Source of the DNA: Palsa-147 sp049279675
GTDB taxonomy: Bacteria; Acidobacteriota; Terriglobia; Acidiferrales; UBA7541
Length of the DNA: 48,044 bases
NCBI GenBank assembly: GCA_049279675.1
Contig: JBAPOP010000117.1
Coordinates: 1-48,044 of the forward strand
Direction of reading: 5' to 3'
Shown here: positions 8,697 to 17,110 of the stretch, one piece after another
How positions within the stretch are numbered: position 1 is the stretch's first letter
How the letters are laid out: each line of letters begins with the position of its first letter
The notes under the pieces: generated by a model
Told to the model about the DNA's origin: nothing
Databases searched by the model: none
The model's input: only the letters and a program-made list of their open reading frames with translations
Position numbers and translations under genes: made by a program

Positions 8697-8948
8697 ATGG
8701 ATCGAAAGTCGACGATTCGCAAATTTCTTCAAGATCTGCTGGAGGCTCGCGGAGACAATCACGAGTTGAGCGATGGTACCTCCCTATTTTTGAGCGGGAG
8801 ATTGCAATCGCTCGATGCAGTGGAAGTCGTCATGTTTCTCGAAGAAAAGTTCGGAGTCGACTTTGCGGTGATCGGTTTTGATCAGGCAAAGATAGACAGC
8901 GTGGATGAGATCAACTCACTTTTGGAAAGCACCGAGCTCGTGAAGTAG
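8697..8948 (+). CDS. DltC-like acyl/aminoacyl carrier protein
   Basis: An 83-residue acidic carrier protein with the four-helix ACP pattern: MDRKSTIRKFLQDLL, then SGRLQSLDAVEVVMFLEEKF, then IDSVDEINSLL. Ser38 is the expected phosphopantetheine attachment site. The normally conserved Asp just before it is Gln37 (LQSLD instead of the usual DSL), while the following LDAVE is retained. It is 10 nt downstream of the MBOAT stop, with GAGG overlapping that stop. It should carry the aminoacyl thioester between the adenylating enzyme and the MBOAT protein. A frame start 156 bp upstream exists but overlaps the MBOAT gene; the ATG at 8697 gives the normal family length. No DltD gene follows. Confidence 0.88.
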   Translation: MDRKSTIRKFLQDLLEARGDNHELSDGTSLFLSGRLQSLDAVEVVMFLEEKFGVDFAVIGFDQAKIDSVDEINSLLESTELVK

Positions 8949-9076
8949 ATTGTCCACACGACCAACCGTCTGGACGATCTTTCCGTATCCCAGTTTCCAG
9001 TAATCAAAACCAGGTCGCGCGACTCTGCACGAGCCGGGTCGTAGTGCGGGGCGCGATAGTTCGGTTTCAGTGCGGG

Positions 9077-9982
9077 CTATTTGGACTTTTTCGCAACGGG
9101 CCCGGCACCAATGGCGCGCGCTTGAAATTCGAGCACGGCGGGCAGATGCTCGGCGAAGTAGACCCAATTGTGGCCGCCGGGATAAATGTGATACTCGTGT
9201 GGGATTCCGCGCGAGGCTAAGATTTTGTGTAGAGCTTCGGTGCCTACGTTGAAGCCATAATCATCGCCTGAGCCACAATCCAGGTAGATTTTCAAACCTT
9301 TTGCATCCGCCGTCTTCGCGAGCGTCAGCGGATTATTACGATCCCAGAATGCCTGGTCGGGCGGCTCGCCGAAAACTTCGCCCAACATGCGCAGGCGAAC
9401 CGTGTCTTGCGCGTCGCGCATCGTGAACGCGGGCAATCTGTCTATCAGAGCAGGACTTTGAGCGCTGGCGGAGCGAAAAAGCTCGGGATGCAGAAAGGCA
9501 AAGCGCAGCGCGCCGTAACCTCCCATCGAGATTCCGGCGATGCCGCGAGAATTGCGCTCGGCGCGAATCCGGTAGCGATGCTCGATGTAGGGCATGAATT
9601 CGTTGAGAAAGAAATCCTGATAGCGATGTCTGCCGTCGCGCGAGTTGATGTAGAAGCTCGCATCGCCTTCGGGCGTGACGATTAGATATTCGCCCATTGT
9701 GCCGCGCTCCCAAAGATCTTCGGTCATGCTCCATCCACCCGAACGAACGAACATTTGCTCGTTGTCGCCGAGGCCGTGGAGAAAATAAAGGACGGGGTAA
9801 CGCCGCGCATCTTCGTGGTCGTAGCTCGGAGGCAGCAGGACGCAATATGGAATCTGAGCGCCGAGCACCTGGCTGTGAATTGAGAGACATTCCGCGCGTC
9901 CCGTAGCCGCGTGAGCCGGGCATGCTAGCGCCACGGTGACAAGGAGCAGAGCGAACGGAAAAGCGTGGCGAATTTTATTCAT
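9077..9982 (-). CDS. Secreted alpha/beta-hydrolase esterase (S-formylglutathione hydrolase/tributyrin esterase type)
   Basis: A 301-residue protein with a Sec signal peptide (MNKIRHAFPFALLLV... ending PAHA-ATG). It carries the oxyanion region YFLHGLGDNEQMF, nucleophile elbow GISMGGYGALR, the acid in DCGSGDDYG and the histidine in YPGGHNWVYF, i.e. a complete Ser-Asp-His triad of the putative-esterase (EstA/FrmB-like) family. It probably hydrolyses acyl esters in the periplasm. The start at 9982 was chosen because it begins the signal peptide; the frame is open 29 codons further, inside the permease gene. Its ATG overlaps the end of the permease gene by 8 nt, so the three genes from 12055 down are one coupled operon. 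Confidence 0.88.
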   Translation of the reverse strand: MNKIRHAFPFALLLVTVALACPAHAATGRAECLSIHSQVLGAQIPYCVLLPPSYDHEDARRYPVLYFLHGLGDNEQMFVRSGGWSMTEDLWERGTMGEYLIVTPEGDASFYINSRDGRHRYQDFFLNEFMPYIEHRYRIRAERNSRGIAGISMGGYGALRFAFLHPELFRSASAQSPALIDRLPAFTMRDAQDTVRLRMLGEVFGEPPDQAFWDRNNPLTLAKTADAKGLKIYLDCGSGDDYGFNVGTEALHKILASRGIPHEYHIYPGGHNWVYFAEHLPAVLEFQARAIGAGPVAKKSK

Positions 9983-11354
9983 ATCGTAGGGCCTCAACCG
10001 GATCGAGCCGTGCGGCGCGCGTCGCCGGATAAATTCCGGCGGCAAGGCTCGCGACAATTCCAAAGACAATTGCGCCGAGCACGAGCCACCATGGTACTGA
10101 GAACACGTTAGCGGGCGGAAGGTTCTGGCGTTTGAGATAAATGTTCGTTCCGATAGTGACAGCGCGGCCGATGAACCAGCCGATCCCGACGCCGAAAATT
10201 CCGCCGAGAAATCCCATCACTCCGGCCTCGAAAAAGAAAAGCTGGCGAACATCGGCATCTGCCGCGCCCAGCGCTTTCAGAACGCCGATTTCGCGGCGAC
10301 GTTCGAGGATAGCCATCACGAGTGTGTTGATGATGCCGAGCGTGGCCACGGCCAGCGCAAGGCTTCCGAAAATTCCGAGAAGCAGATCGAAGACGGCGAA
10401 GAAAAGCCGCAAATTTCGCGTGGCGTCGAGAAGCGAGAACGTCGTGAAGCCCATTTTCTTAATAGCGGCTTCGAGCGCTTCCACTTGCGATGGGCCTTTC
10501 GCGCGAACGGTGAGGCTAGCGTAGCCGGGTTTTGCCTCGGCCCCGCCGCGCAAGATATCGCGCAGGTCATTTGCCTGTGCCGGGCGGAGAGTTTCCGCAA
10601 CGGCGAGCGGGATCAAGACGCGGCCGTTGCCGATTCCACCGAAGCCGGCGGCAGGTTCCGTTTCGACGATGCCGACGATCTTCAGCTTTCGTTCTTTCGG
10701 CACGATTGAAAATCCGGACGCAGTGTTGTCGTTTTGCGGATTGGCCTGGCCCGAGGCGTTTCGACCGGCGGCCGGTGCAGCGGCTGGAGGGAGAGCTTGC
10801 CGCTCCGCGTAGCGAATTACGAGATCCTTTCCGATCAATGACGAAGGATCGCTGGATAGATCCTTAGCGAATTCGATTTGAAGGATGGCTTCGTCGGCCG
10901 CCGCGCTCGAGAAAAAATTTCCTTTCACGTCATCGAATGAGCCGCCTTCGCGCGCCGAAGCCGGCACGCCCGCGACCATCGCCGGATATGGCGTGTCGTT
11001 GAAGCGCACTTCGGTAACGAAACGAATCTGAGGATAGACCTCGATGACATTCGGGAGATGCTCAAGTTCCTGGCGCGCGGCGTCGTCGAGCGGCTTGGAT
11101 TCGCCCGCGGGCGCAGGAGTGGCTTGCGGTCGGCCGAAACCGCGCAAGTTCGTCCGAGGCATCACGATCACAGTGTCGAAGAGTCCGGTATGCGAGAGGC
11201 GGTTGGTGGCGAGTTGTTGCAAACCAACGCCGAGAGAAAGCATGGCCACGAGCGACGCGATTCCGACGGCGACGCCAAGTGTGGTCAGCGAATTGCGTAG
11301 CAGCGCTTCGCGCAGATTCCGGACGCCGAGTTCAGCGAGATCGCCAGCCTTCAT
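9975..11354 (-). CDS. MacB/FtsX-type ABC transporter permease
   Basis: The 459-residue protein starts with a cytoplasmic stretch and TM1 (SLTTLGVAVGIASLVAMLSLGVG), then a large periplasmic domain of roughly 270 residues, then three C-terminal helices (FFAVFDLLLGIFGSLALAVATLGIIN, FEAGVMGFLGGIFGVGIGWFIG, WWLVLGAIVFGIVASLAAGIYPA). It ends with the family signature PATRAARLDPVEALRYE. This is the MacB/LolC-E topology, in which ATP hydrolysis drives periplasmic movement rather than transport through the protein. The periplasmic domain contains an Ala/Gly/Pro-rich insert near residues 190-215. The ATG overlaps the ATPase stop (ATGA-type), and the esterase start overlaps its own stop. Substrate is unknown. 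Confidence 0.92.
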   Translation of the reverse strand: MKAGDLAELGVRNLREALLRNSLTTLGVAVGIASLVAMLSLGVGLQQLATNRLSHTGLFDTVIVMPRTNLRGFGRPQATPAPAGESKPLDDAARQELEHLPNVIEVYPQIRFVTEVRFNDTPYPAMVAGVPASAREGGSFDDVKGNFFSSAAADEAILQIEFAKDLSSDPSSLIGKDLVIRYAERQALPPAAAPAAGRNASGQANPQNDNTASGFSIVPKERKLKIVGIVETEPAAGFGGIGNGRVLIPLAVAETLRPAQANDLRDILRGGAEAKPGYASLTVRAKGPSQVEALEAAIKKMGFTTFSLLDATRNLRLFFAVFDLLLGIFGSLALAVATLGIINTLVMAILERRREIGVLKALGAADADVRQLFFFEAGVMGFLGGIFGVGIGWFIGRAVTIGTNIYLKRQNLPPANVFSVPWWLVLGAIVFGIVASLAAGIYPATRAARLDPVEALRYE

Positions 11355-12055
11355 GACTGCACTCCATCGCTGATTAATTTTCCGTCGGCGAGAGACGCGA
11401 TCCTGTTTGCGAATCGCTCGGCCAGCGGGCGCTCGTGCGTCACCATGACGATTGTCATGCCGAGAGACTGCTGAATCTCGCGCAGCAGATGCATGATTTC
11501 TTCGCCGGTGGCGCTATCGAGATTGCCGGTGGGCTCGTCTGCAAAGAGAATTGCGGGGCGGTTGACCAAGGCACGCGCGAGCGCCGCGCGCTGCTGTTCG
11601 CCGCCCGAAAGCTGGCTGGGACGGTGGCCGAGCCGCTTTTCGAGATGCACGCGGGTAAGTGCCTCGCGCACGCGGCCCGCGCGTTCGCTGCGATCCACCT
11701 CAGCAAGGCGCAGCGGAAGCTCGACATTTTCCTCGAGCGTCATTCGCGGAAGGAGATTAAAGGACTGAAACACCATTCCGACGGTCTTGCTCCGGTAGCG
11801 CGCGAGGTCGAGCGAGTCCAATTCGGAAAGATTCCGACCCTGCGCGACGATTGCGCCGGACGTGGGGCGATCGAGGCCCGCCATCAGATTCAGCAGCGTG
11901 GATTTTCCGGAGCCCGAACTTCCTAGCATGGCGAGAAATTCGCCGGTATTGACGCCAAGCGTCACGCCATCCACGGCGCGAATCAATGCAGAGCCCATCT
12001 GGTAGTGGCGCGAGACATTTTCAACGCGGATCGCGGCGCCGTTATTGTTCGTCAT
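11351..12055 (-). CDS. ABC transporter ATP-binding protein (LolD/MacB type)
   Basis: A 234-residue ATPase with Walker A GSSGSGKST, Q-loop MVFQSFNLLPRMTLEENVELP, signature LSGGEQQRAALARAL, Walker B ILFADEPTGNLD and the H-loop histidine in MVTHERPLA. The long Q-loop and the DEPTGNLD motif are typical of the LolD/MacB/FtsE group that pairs with four-TM permeases such as its downstream neighbour. Starts at MTNNNGAAIRVENVSRHYQMG with a weak GGTGA upstream. It should power the mechanotransmission of the adjacent permease, perhaps handling lipids, lipoproteins or toxic compounds. The co-transcribed secreted esterase hints at a lipid-related substrate, but that is a guess. Confidence 0.94.
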   Translation of the reverse strand: MTNNNGAAIRVENVSRHYQMGSALIRAVDGVTLGVNTGEFLAMLGSSGSGKSTLLNLMAGLDRPTSGAIVAQGRNLSELDSLDLARYRSKTVGMVFQSFNLLPRMTLEENVELPLRLAEVDRSERAGRVREALTRVHLEKRLGHRPSQLSGGEQQRAALARALVNRPAILFADEPTGNLDSATGEEIMHLLREIQQSLGMTIVMVTHERPLAERFANRIASLADGKLISDGVQS

Positions 12056-12195
12056 AGTTCACCATCAATCGTACTACGCATGAGGGGGTTCACATGTTGC
12101 TTTCGGGTGCGCGCACGACCGCCGAGGTTCTGTGCCGTATAGGACGACCGTCGGATTTCGCGTTTTTGAACGCTTCGCCGAGCGCCTGCTGAGCC

Positions 12196-12807
12196 CTATC
12201 GAGAATGATCGGCCGAGGTCGGGCTGGCAGGACTCGCGACCGTGTGAATTGTGATTTCCACTTGATCGGATACGCGCAGGAAAAAATTGCTGGGATTCTT
12301 CAGGCCCCAGCTGACATACGGAATCGAAAATTGGATTGTGGCTGTGATGCTCCGCGAGTCGCGTGTCGCCTGCACAGGTAAGTCAATTTCGTGGTCCGCG
12401 CCGTGAAGGCGGAAAATACCGTGGATGCTCAGTTGAAAATCGCCGCTAGCGGGAATTTGCCCTTCGAACCGGTCCGGCGTGAAAATAATTTCGGGGAATT
12501 TGTCGCTTTCGAGAATCTCTCGATTCATGCGCCGGTCGCGGCCGTCGCTGCCGCTATCGCCACTGGCGGCGTTCACGACGATTTGACCTTGGGCTTTGCG
12601 CGTCGCTGGGTCGAGGCGAATCGATCCGTGCTTGAATGCGAATGTTCCGTGGACCGTGTGGAAATTGCCGCCGAGAGCGAATTCCACTTGGGTGTGATTG
12701 GGATCAAACTCGAGCGAAAGCTGCTGCGCACGCAGCGACGGCGCGAGAACAATTCCCAGAATAAGAACTGAAAGACGGGCGAAAATCTTGCTGCGGCTTG
12801 GGGGCAC
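12196..12807 (-). CDS. YceI family periplasmic lipid-binding-like protein
   Basis: The 203-residue protein has a signal peptide (ARLSVLILGIVLAPSLRAQQ) followed by a YceI lipocalin-like barrel: LEFDPNHTQVEFAL, VHGTFAFKHGSIRLD, DRRMNREILESDKFPEIIFTP and FSIPYVSWGLKNPSNFFLRVS. YceI proteins bind polyisoprenoids or related amphiphiles in the periplasm. The start is the GTG at 12807, whose G is also the last base of the TAG of the upstream oxidoreductase gene (TAGTG), so the two genes are coupled. Its neighbour is an FAD oxidoreductase of the geranylgeranyl-reductase-like group, a pairing compatible with isoprenoid metabolism. Family assignment is firm; the ligand is inferred. Confidence 0.9.
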   Translation of the reverse strand: MPPSRSKIFARLSVLILGIVLAPSLRAQQLSLEFDPNHTQVEFALGGNFHTVHGTFAFKHGSIRLDPATRKAQGQIVVNAASGDSGSDGRDRRMNREILESDKFPEIIFTPDRFEGQIPASGDFQLSIHGIFRLHGADHEIDLPVQATRDSRSITATIQFSIPYVSWGLKNPSNFFLRVSDQVEITIHTVASPASPTSADHSR

Positions 12808-13964
12808 TATTCCGATCCATTCAACCGTTGAAGCGCCAGCGAGCCGACGCCGTGATGCTCAGACTCGCGGACATCGCCCGGCCCGGCATGCATCGAGAGC
12901 AAGCGCGCGAACCGGCCCGGATCTGACGCAAGGATGCGGAAGACTCGCTGACGAAGCCAAGAGTAATGCGCGAACAGAAGCAGCGCGCAGGATGAGACCA
13001 TTGGCTTGGCCATGAGGCGCCGATGAGCGCGGTGATAGTGCATCAAGTCGCTCGCCACCAGCGCATCCGTCAGCGCGAGCGCTTGCCGGAACGACAAGCA
13101 CAATCCCTGGCCGCTGACAGCGTCGACGGAACCGGAAGCATCGCCGATGAGCGCAACATTTCCGCGCGCCACTCGACGCAGCAATCGCGAGCGCGTAACA
13201 CCGCCGCGCTCCGCGCCCAGGATTTCAGCGCGTTGCAGCCTCGCGCGCAATTCCGGAAACAATGGCAACGCTTGTTCGAGTCGAAGGCGCTGGTTTTTTG
13301 AAATCACCACGACGCAAATTTCTTCCGCAGCAACCGGCGTCACATAAATCTGGCAACCATCGCTCCAGTAGATCTCTGCCATGTCGGTCCAGGGAGCAAT
13401 CCGGTAGTGGCGGCGAAATCCAAGACGGCGGGAATTGAAGTAGTGCGAATCGAGGCCGCTCTGTCGGCGGATCATCGAGTCTTGCCCATCCGCGCCGACC
13501 ACCCAGCGAGCGCGAATGAAATTGGCGCCGAATGAAAGGCCTTGTGCCTCGATGCCGGTGAACCGAGTTTCCCAACGAAATTGCACACCGAGTTTGGTGG
13601 CGCGATCGAGCAACAAGCGATGCAAAGTTGTTCGCCGAATTCCCAATCCGCGTGCAGACGAAAAGCCAGCTTCCACGCGCGATCCGGAACCGATAAAGCG
13701 AATTCCGCGAAACGAGAAAGAATCTTTGGCAGGAATTTGCACGCCGAGCGCACCTAGCGCTTCGACGCCATCGCCCATCAGGCCTTCGCCGCAGGATTTG
13801 TCGATCGAAGGCCGCTCGCGATCCGCGACGATGACTTCGAAACCCTTTTGCCGCGCGCCGATGGCTGCGGCGAGTCCTGCCGGCCCTCCGCCAACGATCA
13901 GCACATCCGTGGAACTCGAGCTCGCGTGTGTGGGTCGCGTCTTCATGAAGTCAATTCGATGCAT
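12807..13964 (-). CDS. FAD-dependent oxidoreductase (geranylgeranyl reductase/monooxygenase-like)
   Basis: The 385-residue protein has the dinucleotide motif VLIVGGGPAGLAAAIGARQKG, the CGEGLMGDGVEALGALG loop seen in geranylgeranyl-reductase-like flavoproteins, VVGADGQDSMIRRQSG (the DG motif), and LIGDASGSVDAVSGQGLCLSF (the GD motif that contacts FAD ribityl). It should use FAD/NAD(P)H on a hydrophobic substrate. The stop overlaps the start of yceI by one base. The start at 13964 (MHRIDFMKTRP) has no strong Shine-Dalgarno; a second ATG at 13946 is possible. It is divergent from the Gfo/Idh/MocA gene with a 130-bp intergenic region in which I see no clear operator. Confidence 0.85.
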   Translation of the reverse strand: MHRIDFMKTRPTHASSSSTDVLIVGGGPAGLAAAIGARQKGFEVIVADRERPSIDKSCGEGLMGDGVEALGALGVQIPAKDSFSFRGIRFIGSGSRVEAGFSSARGLGIRRTTLHRLLLDRATKLGVQFRWETRFTGIEAQGLSFGANFIRARWVVGADGQDSMIRRQSGLDSHYFNSRRLGFRRHYRIAPWTDMAEIYWSDGCQIYVTPVAAEEICVVVISKNQRLRLEQALPLFPELRARLQRAEILGAERGGVTRSRLLRRVARGNVALIGDASGSVDAVSGQGLCLSFRQALALTDALVASDLMHYHRAHRRLMAKPMVSSCALLLFAHYSWLRQRVFRILASDPGRFARLLSMHAGPGDVRESEHHGVGSLALQRLNGSE

Positions 13965-14094
13965 CGGCGTAGGCTCAAGATGCTCTAAAGAAGGACACCC
14001 TCAAACGCGAGTAGTATGCCAGCGATTGATGTTGACGCGCTGCAGGATTCCTGTTCACAGTACGCATTGTACTTCTTGAACGCGGGGTGAGCGG

Positions 14095-15144
14095 ATGTTG
14101 CGAGTAGGGCTGATCGGATTTGGACTGGCCGGGCAGGTATTTCACGCTCCGGTCGTAAGCGCAGTGGAAGGTCTCGAGCTCGCGTGCATTCTGGAGCCGC
14201 GAGCATCGCTCGCACAGCAGAAATATCCGAACGTGCGCGTGACGCGAACGCTCGAAGAACTTCTCGATGACCGAGAAATCCGCCTCTGCGTAATCGCAAC
14301 GCCGAATTCCACCCATTTCGATCTGGCGAAGCGCTGCATGCTTTCGGGACGCGACGTTGTGGTGGACAAGCCCCTCGCGATCACGACCCAAGAAGCCGCC
14401 GAGCTGATTCGAATCGCGAAAGCAAATGGCCGGATTCTTTCTCCTTTTCAAAATCGAAGGTGGGACGGCGATTTTCTCACCGTGAAGAAATTACTGGCAT
14501 CGGGCCGATTGGGACGCGTGGTGGACTACGAATCGAACTGGGACCGATTCCGCCCGCAGCCACGAGCGCATATTTGGCGCGAGCGCGCGGGGCCGGGCAG
14601 CGGCGTACTGCTCGATCTAGGCCCGCATCTCATCGATCAGACCCTCGCGCTTTTCGGTCTGCCGGAGGCAGTAACCGGAAGAGTCTGGATTGAACGAGAT
14701 GAAGCGACGACCGACGACGCATTCGACATCAGAATGCATTACCCGCAATTCACGGCCACACTTCGGACTTGCTTGCTCGCAGGAGCTAGCCGGCCGCGCT
14801 TTCAGATTTTTGGCACACAGGGATCATTCTTGAAACACAATTTTGATCCGCAAGAGGCGATGCTGCGCAAAGGCGGAATTCCTGGCGAGCCACTTTGGGG
14901 CGAGGAGCCGGAATCAGCGTGGGGATCGATTTATACCGCCGATGGAGATTCGGTTGCCGCGGAAAAATTGAAAACAGAAGCAGGCGACTATCGAGGATTT
15001 TACTCCAACGTGCGCGACGCGATTTTGAAAGGCGCTGAACTTCAAGTTCGTGGGCAGGACGGGCTGCGAAGCATTCATGCCATCGAGTTGGTCCGGGCAA
15101 GCAGCGAGCGACGATGCACGATGCCATGGGGCGATGTTACCTGA
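14095..15144 (+). CDS. Gfo/Idh/MocA family oxidoreductase
   Basis: A 349-residue NAD(P)-dependent oxidoreductase. The N-terminal Rossmann fold starts LRVGLIGFGLAGQVFHAPV; CVIATPNSTHFDLAKR and VVVDKPLAITTQEA match the conserved (E/D)KP motif, whose lysine is catalytic. The C-terminal half shows the usual open beta-sheet with GPGSGVLLDLGPHLIDQ, containing the DLGxHxxD signature. It resembles the sugar/inositol oxidoreductases of the YdgJ type; the exact sugar substrate cannot be read from the sequence. GGGGTGAGCGG precedes the ATG. It is the last gene before the sulfur operon and appears to be transcribed alone. Confidence 0.9.
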   Translation: MLRVGLIGFGLAGQVFHAPVVSAVEGLELACILEPRASLAQQKYPNVRVTRTLEELLDDREIRLCVIATPNSTHFDLAKRCMLSGRDVVVDKPLAITTQEAAELIRIAKANGRILSPFQNRRWDGDFLTVKKLLASGRLGRVVDYESNWDRFRPQPRAHIWRERAGPGSGVLLDLGPHLIDQTLALFGLPEAVTGRVWIERDEATTDDAFDIRMHYPQFTATLRTCLLAGASRPRFQIFGTQGSFLKHNFDPQEAMLRKGGIPGEPLWGEEPESAWGSIYTADGDSVAAEKLKTEAGDYRGFYSNVRDAILKGAELQVRGQDGLRSIHAIELVRASSERRCTMPWGDVT

Positions 15145-15184
15145 CGATGTAACCTGCTGTTTACAATTCTCGGCAGATTTTGGA

Positions 15185-15213
15185 TTGACAGTCGAAATGG
15201 CTTCCCGTAGGCT
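15185..15213 (+). promoter_or_regulatory. Promoter of the cysteine leader/sulfite reductase operon
   Basis: A perfect -35 TTGACA (15185-15190) is followed after 17 nt by TAGGCT (15208-15213), which keeps the TA...T of a -10. The ATG of the leader peptide at 15222 lies 8 nt past the -10, with no Shine-Dalgarno, so transcription probably starts on or next to that ATG. The -35 and spacing are good; the -10 is only half matched. Confidence 0.55.
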
Positions 15214-15221
15214 TTAATCTC

Positions 15222-15323
15222 ATGTTGAACACTTGCCACAGCGAACAGTGCGCGCAGATGTGCTGCGTGTGTTGCGCATGTTGTATGGCCCACAGCTCTG
15301 GCGAGAGGAGACTCCGGACCTAG
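15222..15323 (+). CDS. Cysteine-rich leader peptide (33 aa)
   Basis: An open frame of 33 codons reads MLNTCHSEQC, then AQM, then CCVCCACC, then MAHSSGERRLRT and TAG. Eight residues are cysteine (5, 10, 14, 15, 17, 18, 20, 21), six of them within eight codons. It lies between a promoter and an intrinsic terminator, ahead of the siroheme sulfite reductase operon. This is the arrangement of a ribosome-mediated attenuator: when Cys-tRNA is scarce the ribosome stalls on the Cys codons, and when it is plentiful the ribosome runs to the stop at 15323. The peptide itself probably has no other function. The start looks leaderless. Comparable polycysteine leader ORFs are known in mycobacteria. Confidence 0.82.
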   Translation: MLNTCHSEQCAQMCCVCCACCMAHSSGERRLRT

Positions 15324-15346
15324 CCGCACTCTAAACGAAAGTTCCG

Positions 15347-15389
15347 AAGCCCGCCGCCAGAAATTTTGGCAGGTGGGCTTTTTGCTTTT
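15347..15389 (+). terminator. Intrinsic terminator of the cysteine attenuator
   Basis: The left arm AAGCCCGCCGCCA (15347-15359) pairs with the right arm TGGC-A-GGTGGGCTT (15367-15380), a 13-bp stem with one G-U pair and one bulged A (15371), loop of 7 nt, followed by TTTTTGCTTTT. It lies 24 nt after the leader stop and 18 nt before the reductase start, so it must be bypassed to express the operon. TGGCG at 15299-15303 could pair with CGCCA at 15355-15359 in the left arm and act as part of an antiterminator; it would be covered by a ribosome finishing the leader and free when the ribosome stalls on the Cys run. Confidence 0.82.
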
Positions 15390-15406
15390 CTGGAGACATT
15401 TTTACC

Positions 15407-17107
15407 ATGAGCGAGATCAAGGAAACCAAGGCGCAACGCATCGAGAGGCTCAAGCGAGCCAAGAACGCGTGGGAGTGTATCGACGAAATTCGCGGCTTTG
15501 CGCGGCAGGGTTTCGCGTCCATCCCTCCGGAGTGGATTGGGACCTACTTTCGCTCGTGGGGCGTTTACACGCAGGGCGACGGAAACGGCGTCATGGGCGG
15601 CGCCGGGGGCGAAGGCAGAGCAGTCCCGTATTTCATGGTCCGCATCCGTGTGCCGAACGGAATTCTGCGCAGCGATCAGTTGCGCACAATCGCGAACCTG
15701 GCGGCGCAAAATGCGCGAGGCGTCGCGGATTTGACGGTCCGTCAAAACATCCAGCTGCACTGGGTCACGATCGAGGCCCTTCCGGAAATTCTCGAAAGAC
15801 TCTGGTCGGTTGGCCTCACTACCACCGGAGCGTGCGGCGATGTGGCGCGAAACATCACCGGATGCCCGCTCGCAGGCGTTGACGCGGATGAAATCTGCGA
15901 TGCATCGCCGCTGGCGCTAGCAGTGAACCGTGAGTTGGCGGGGAATCCGGAATTCTACAACCTGCCGAGAAAGTTCAAAATCTCGGTTACCGGCTGCCGC
16001 TACTGGTGCTCGTATCCGGAAATCAACGACATCGGATTGACGGCCACAACGCGGCGGAGAAATGGCGGAACTGAAATCGGCTTCTCGCTCCGCGTGGCTG
16101 GCGGCCTCTCAGCGGATCCGCATTTCGGAGTGCGGCTCAACGCGTTTGTCGCTTGGGATCAGGTGGTTCCGGTGGTTCGAGGCATCGCCCAAATTTTTCG
16201 CGATAGCGAAATTTTGCGGCAAAGCCGGGAACAAGCGCGGTTGAAATTTCTTTTCCTGAAGCACGGTTGGACGGCCGAAGCGTTTCTGGCTGAACTGCAG
16301 CAGCGCATCGAGTTCGCTCTTGATCCCGCCGAGGCAGAGGAAATTCCCGAAGACGTTTATCGCGATCACGTCGGCATACACGCGCAGAAACAGGCCGGTT
16401 TCGATTGCGTCGGCGCTGCCGTCCTGCGTGGACGGATCACACCGGAGCAAATGAACGTCGCGGCGGATGTAGCGAAGCGATACGGCTCAGGCGAGATTCG
16501 CACGACGAACATGCAGAACCTGCTTCTCGTGAACATTCAGGAACGGGATGCGGCGGCGACGGCGCGCGAGCTCGAATCCTCGGGCCTGCACGTCAAAGCA
16601 TCCTCGTTCGCGCGCGGCACGGTCGCGTGCACCGGGTCTGAATTTTGCAAACTCTCCCTGACTGAAACGAAAGGCTTCGCGCGATGGCTGACCGAAGAGC
16701 TTGACGAAAGAATTCCTGGCTTTGACCAGCAACTGAAATTGAACATCACCGGTTGCCCGAATAGCTGCGGCCAGCATCGGATCGCGGACATTGGGATCGA
16801 GGGCAAGAAGATCAAGCTGGATGGCGAACTGGTGGACGCTTATTACTTCTGCGTGGGCGGAGCCGTCGGCAAGCATCAAGCGTTTGCGCGGCCGGTGGGA
16901 TATCGCTGCGTCGCCGCGGATGTTCCGGACGCTATCGAGCGCGTGCTGAGGTCATATCAGGCCGAGCGACTAGAGGGAGAGAATCTGCGGCAGTTTTTCG
17001 CGCGGCACTCGAACGATGAGATTCGCGCGCTGCTGGCCGGCGGCGTGTCCGAGGAATTCGATCGCGATCTTGCCGCCGGTCCTGTTCCTCATGGAGTCGA
17101 GGGTTAG
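15407..17107 (+). CDS. Siroheme [4Fe-4S] sulfite (or nitrite) reductase
   Basis: The 566-residue protein has the duplicated ferredoxin-like/siroheme architecture of assimilatory sulfite and nitrite reductases. Cluster and siroheme ligands are Cys408 and Cys414 (CTGSEFCKLS) and Cys450 and Cys454 (NITGCPNSCGQH), i.e. C-x5-C...C-x3-C. Conserved arginine-rich substrate segments are present (GVADLTVRQNIQLHW, GEIRTTNMQNLLLVNI). The length fits ferredoxin-dependent enzymes, and no flavoprotein subunit is nearby. The six-electron reduction could act on sulfite or nitrite; the cysteine leader upstream and the YeiH-type gene downstream argue for sulfite. GGAG lies 11 nt before the ATG. It is first in an operon with two siroheme-synthesis genes. 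Confidence 0.92.
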   Translation: MSEIKETKAQRIERLKRAKNAWECIDEIRGFARQGFASIPPEWIGTYFRSWGVYTQGDGNGVMGGAGGEGRAVPYFMVRIRVPNGILRSDQLRTIANLAAQNARGVADLTVRQNIQLHWVTIEALPEILERLWSVGLTTTGACGDVARNITGCPLAGVDADEICDASPLALAVNRELAGNPEFYNLPRKFKISVTGCRYWCSYPEINDIGLTATTRRRNGGTEIGFSLRVAGGLSADPHFGVRLNAFVAWDQVVPVVRGIAQIFRDSEILRQSREQARLKFLFLKHGWTAEAFLAELQQRIEFALDPAEAEEIPEDVYRDHVGIHAQKQAGFDCVGAAVLRGRITPEQMNVAADVAKRYGSGEIRTTNMQNLLLVNIQERDAAATARELESSGLHVKASSFARGTVACTGSEFCKLSLTETKGFARWLTEELDERIPGFDQQLKLNITGCPNSCGQHRIADIGIEGKKIKLDGELVDAYYFCVGGAVGKHQAFARPVGYRCVAADVPDAIERVLRSYQAERLEGENLRQFFARHSNDEIRALLAGGVSEEFDRDLAAGPVPHGVEG

Positions 17108-17110
17108 CCA

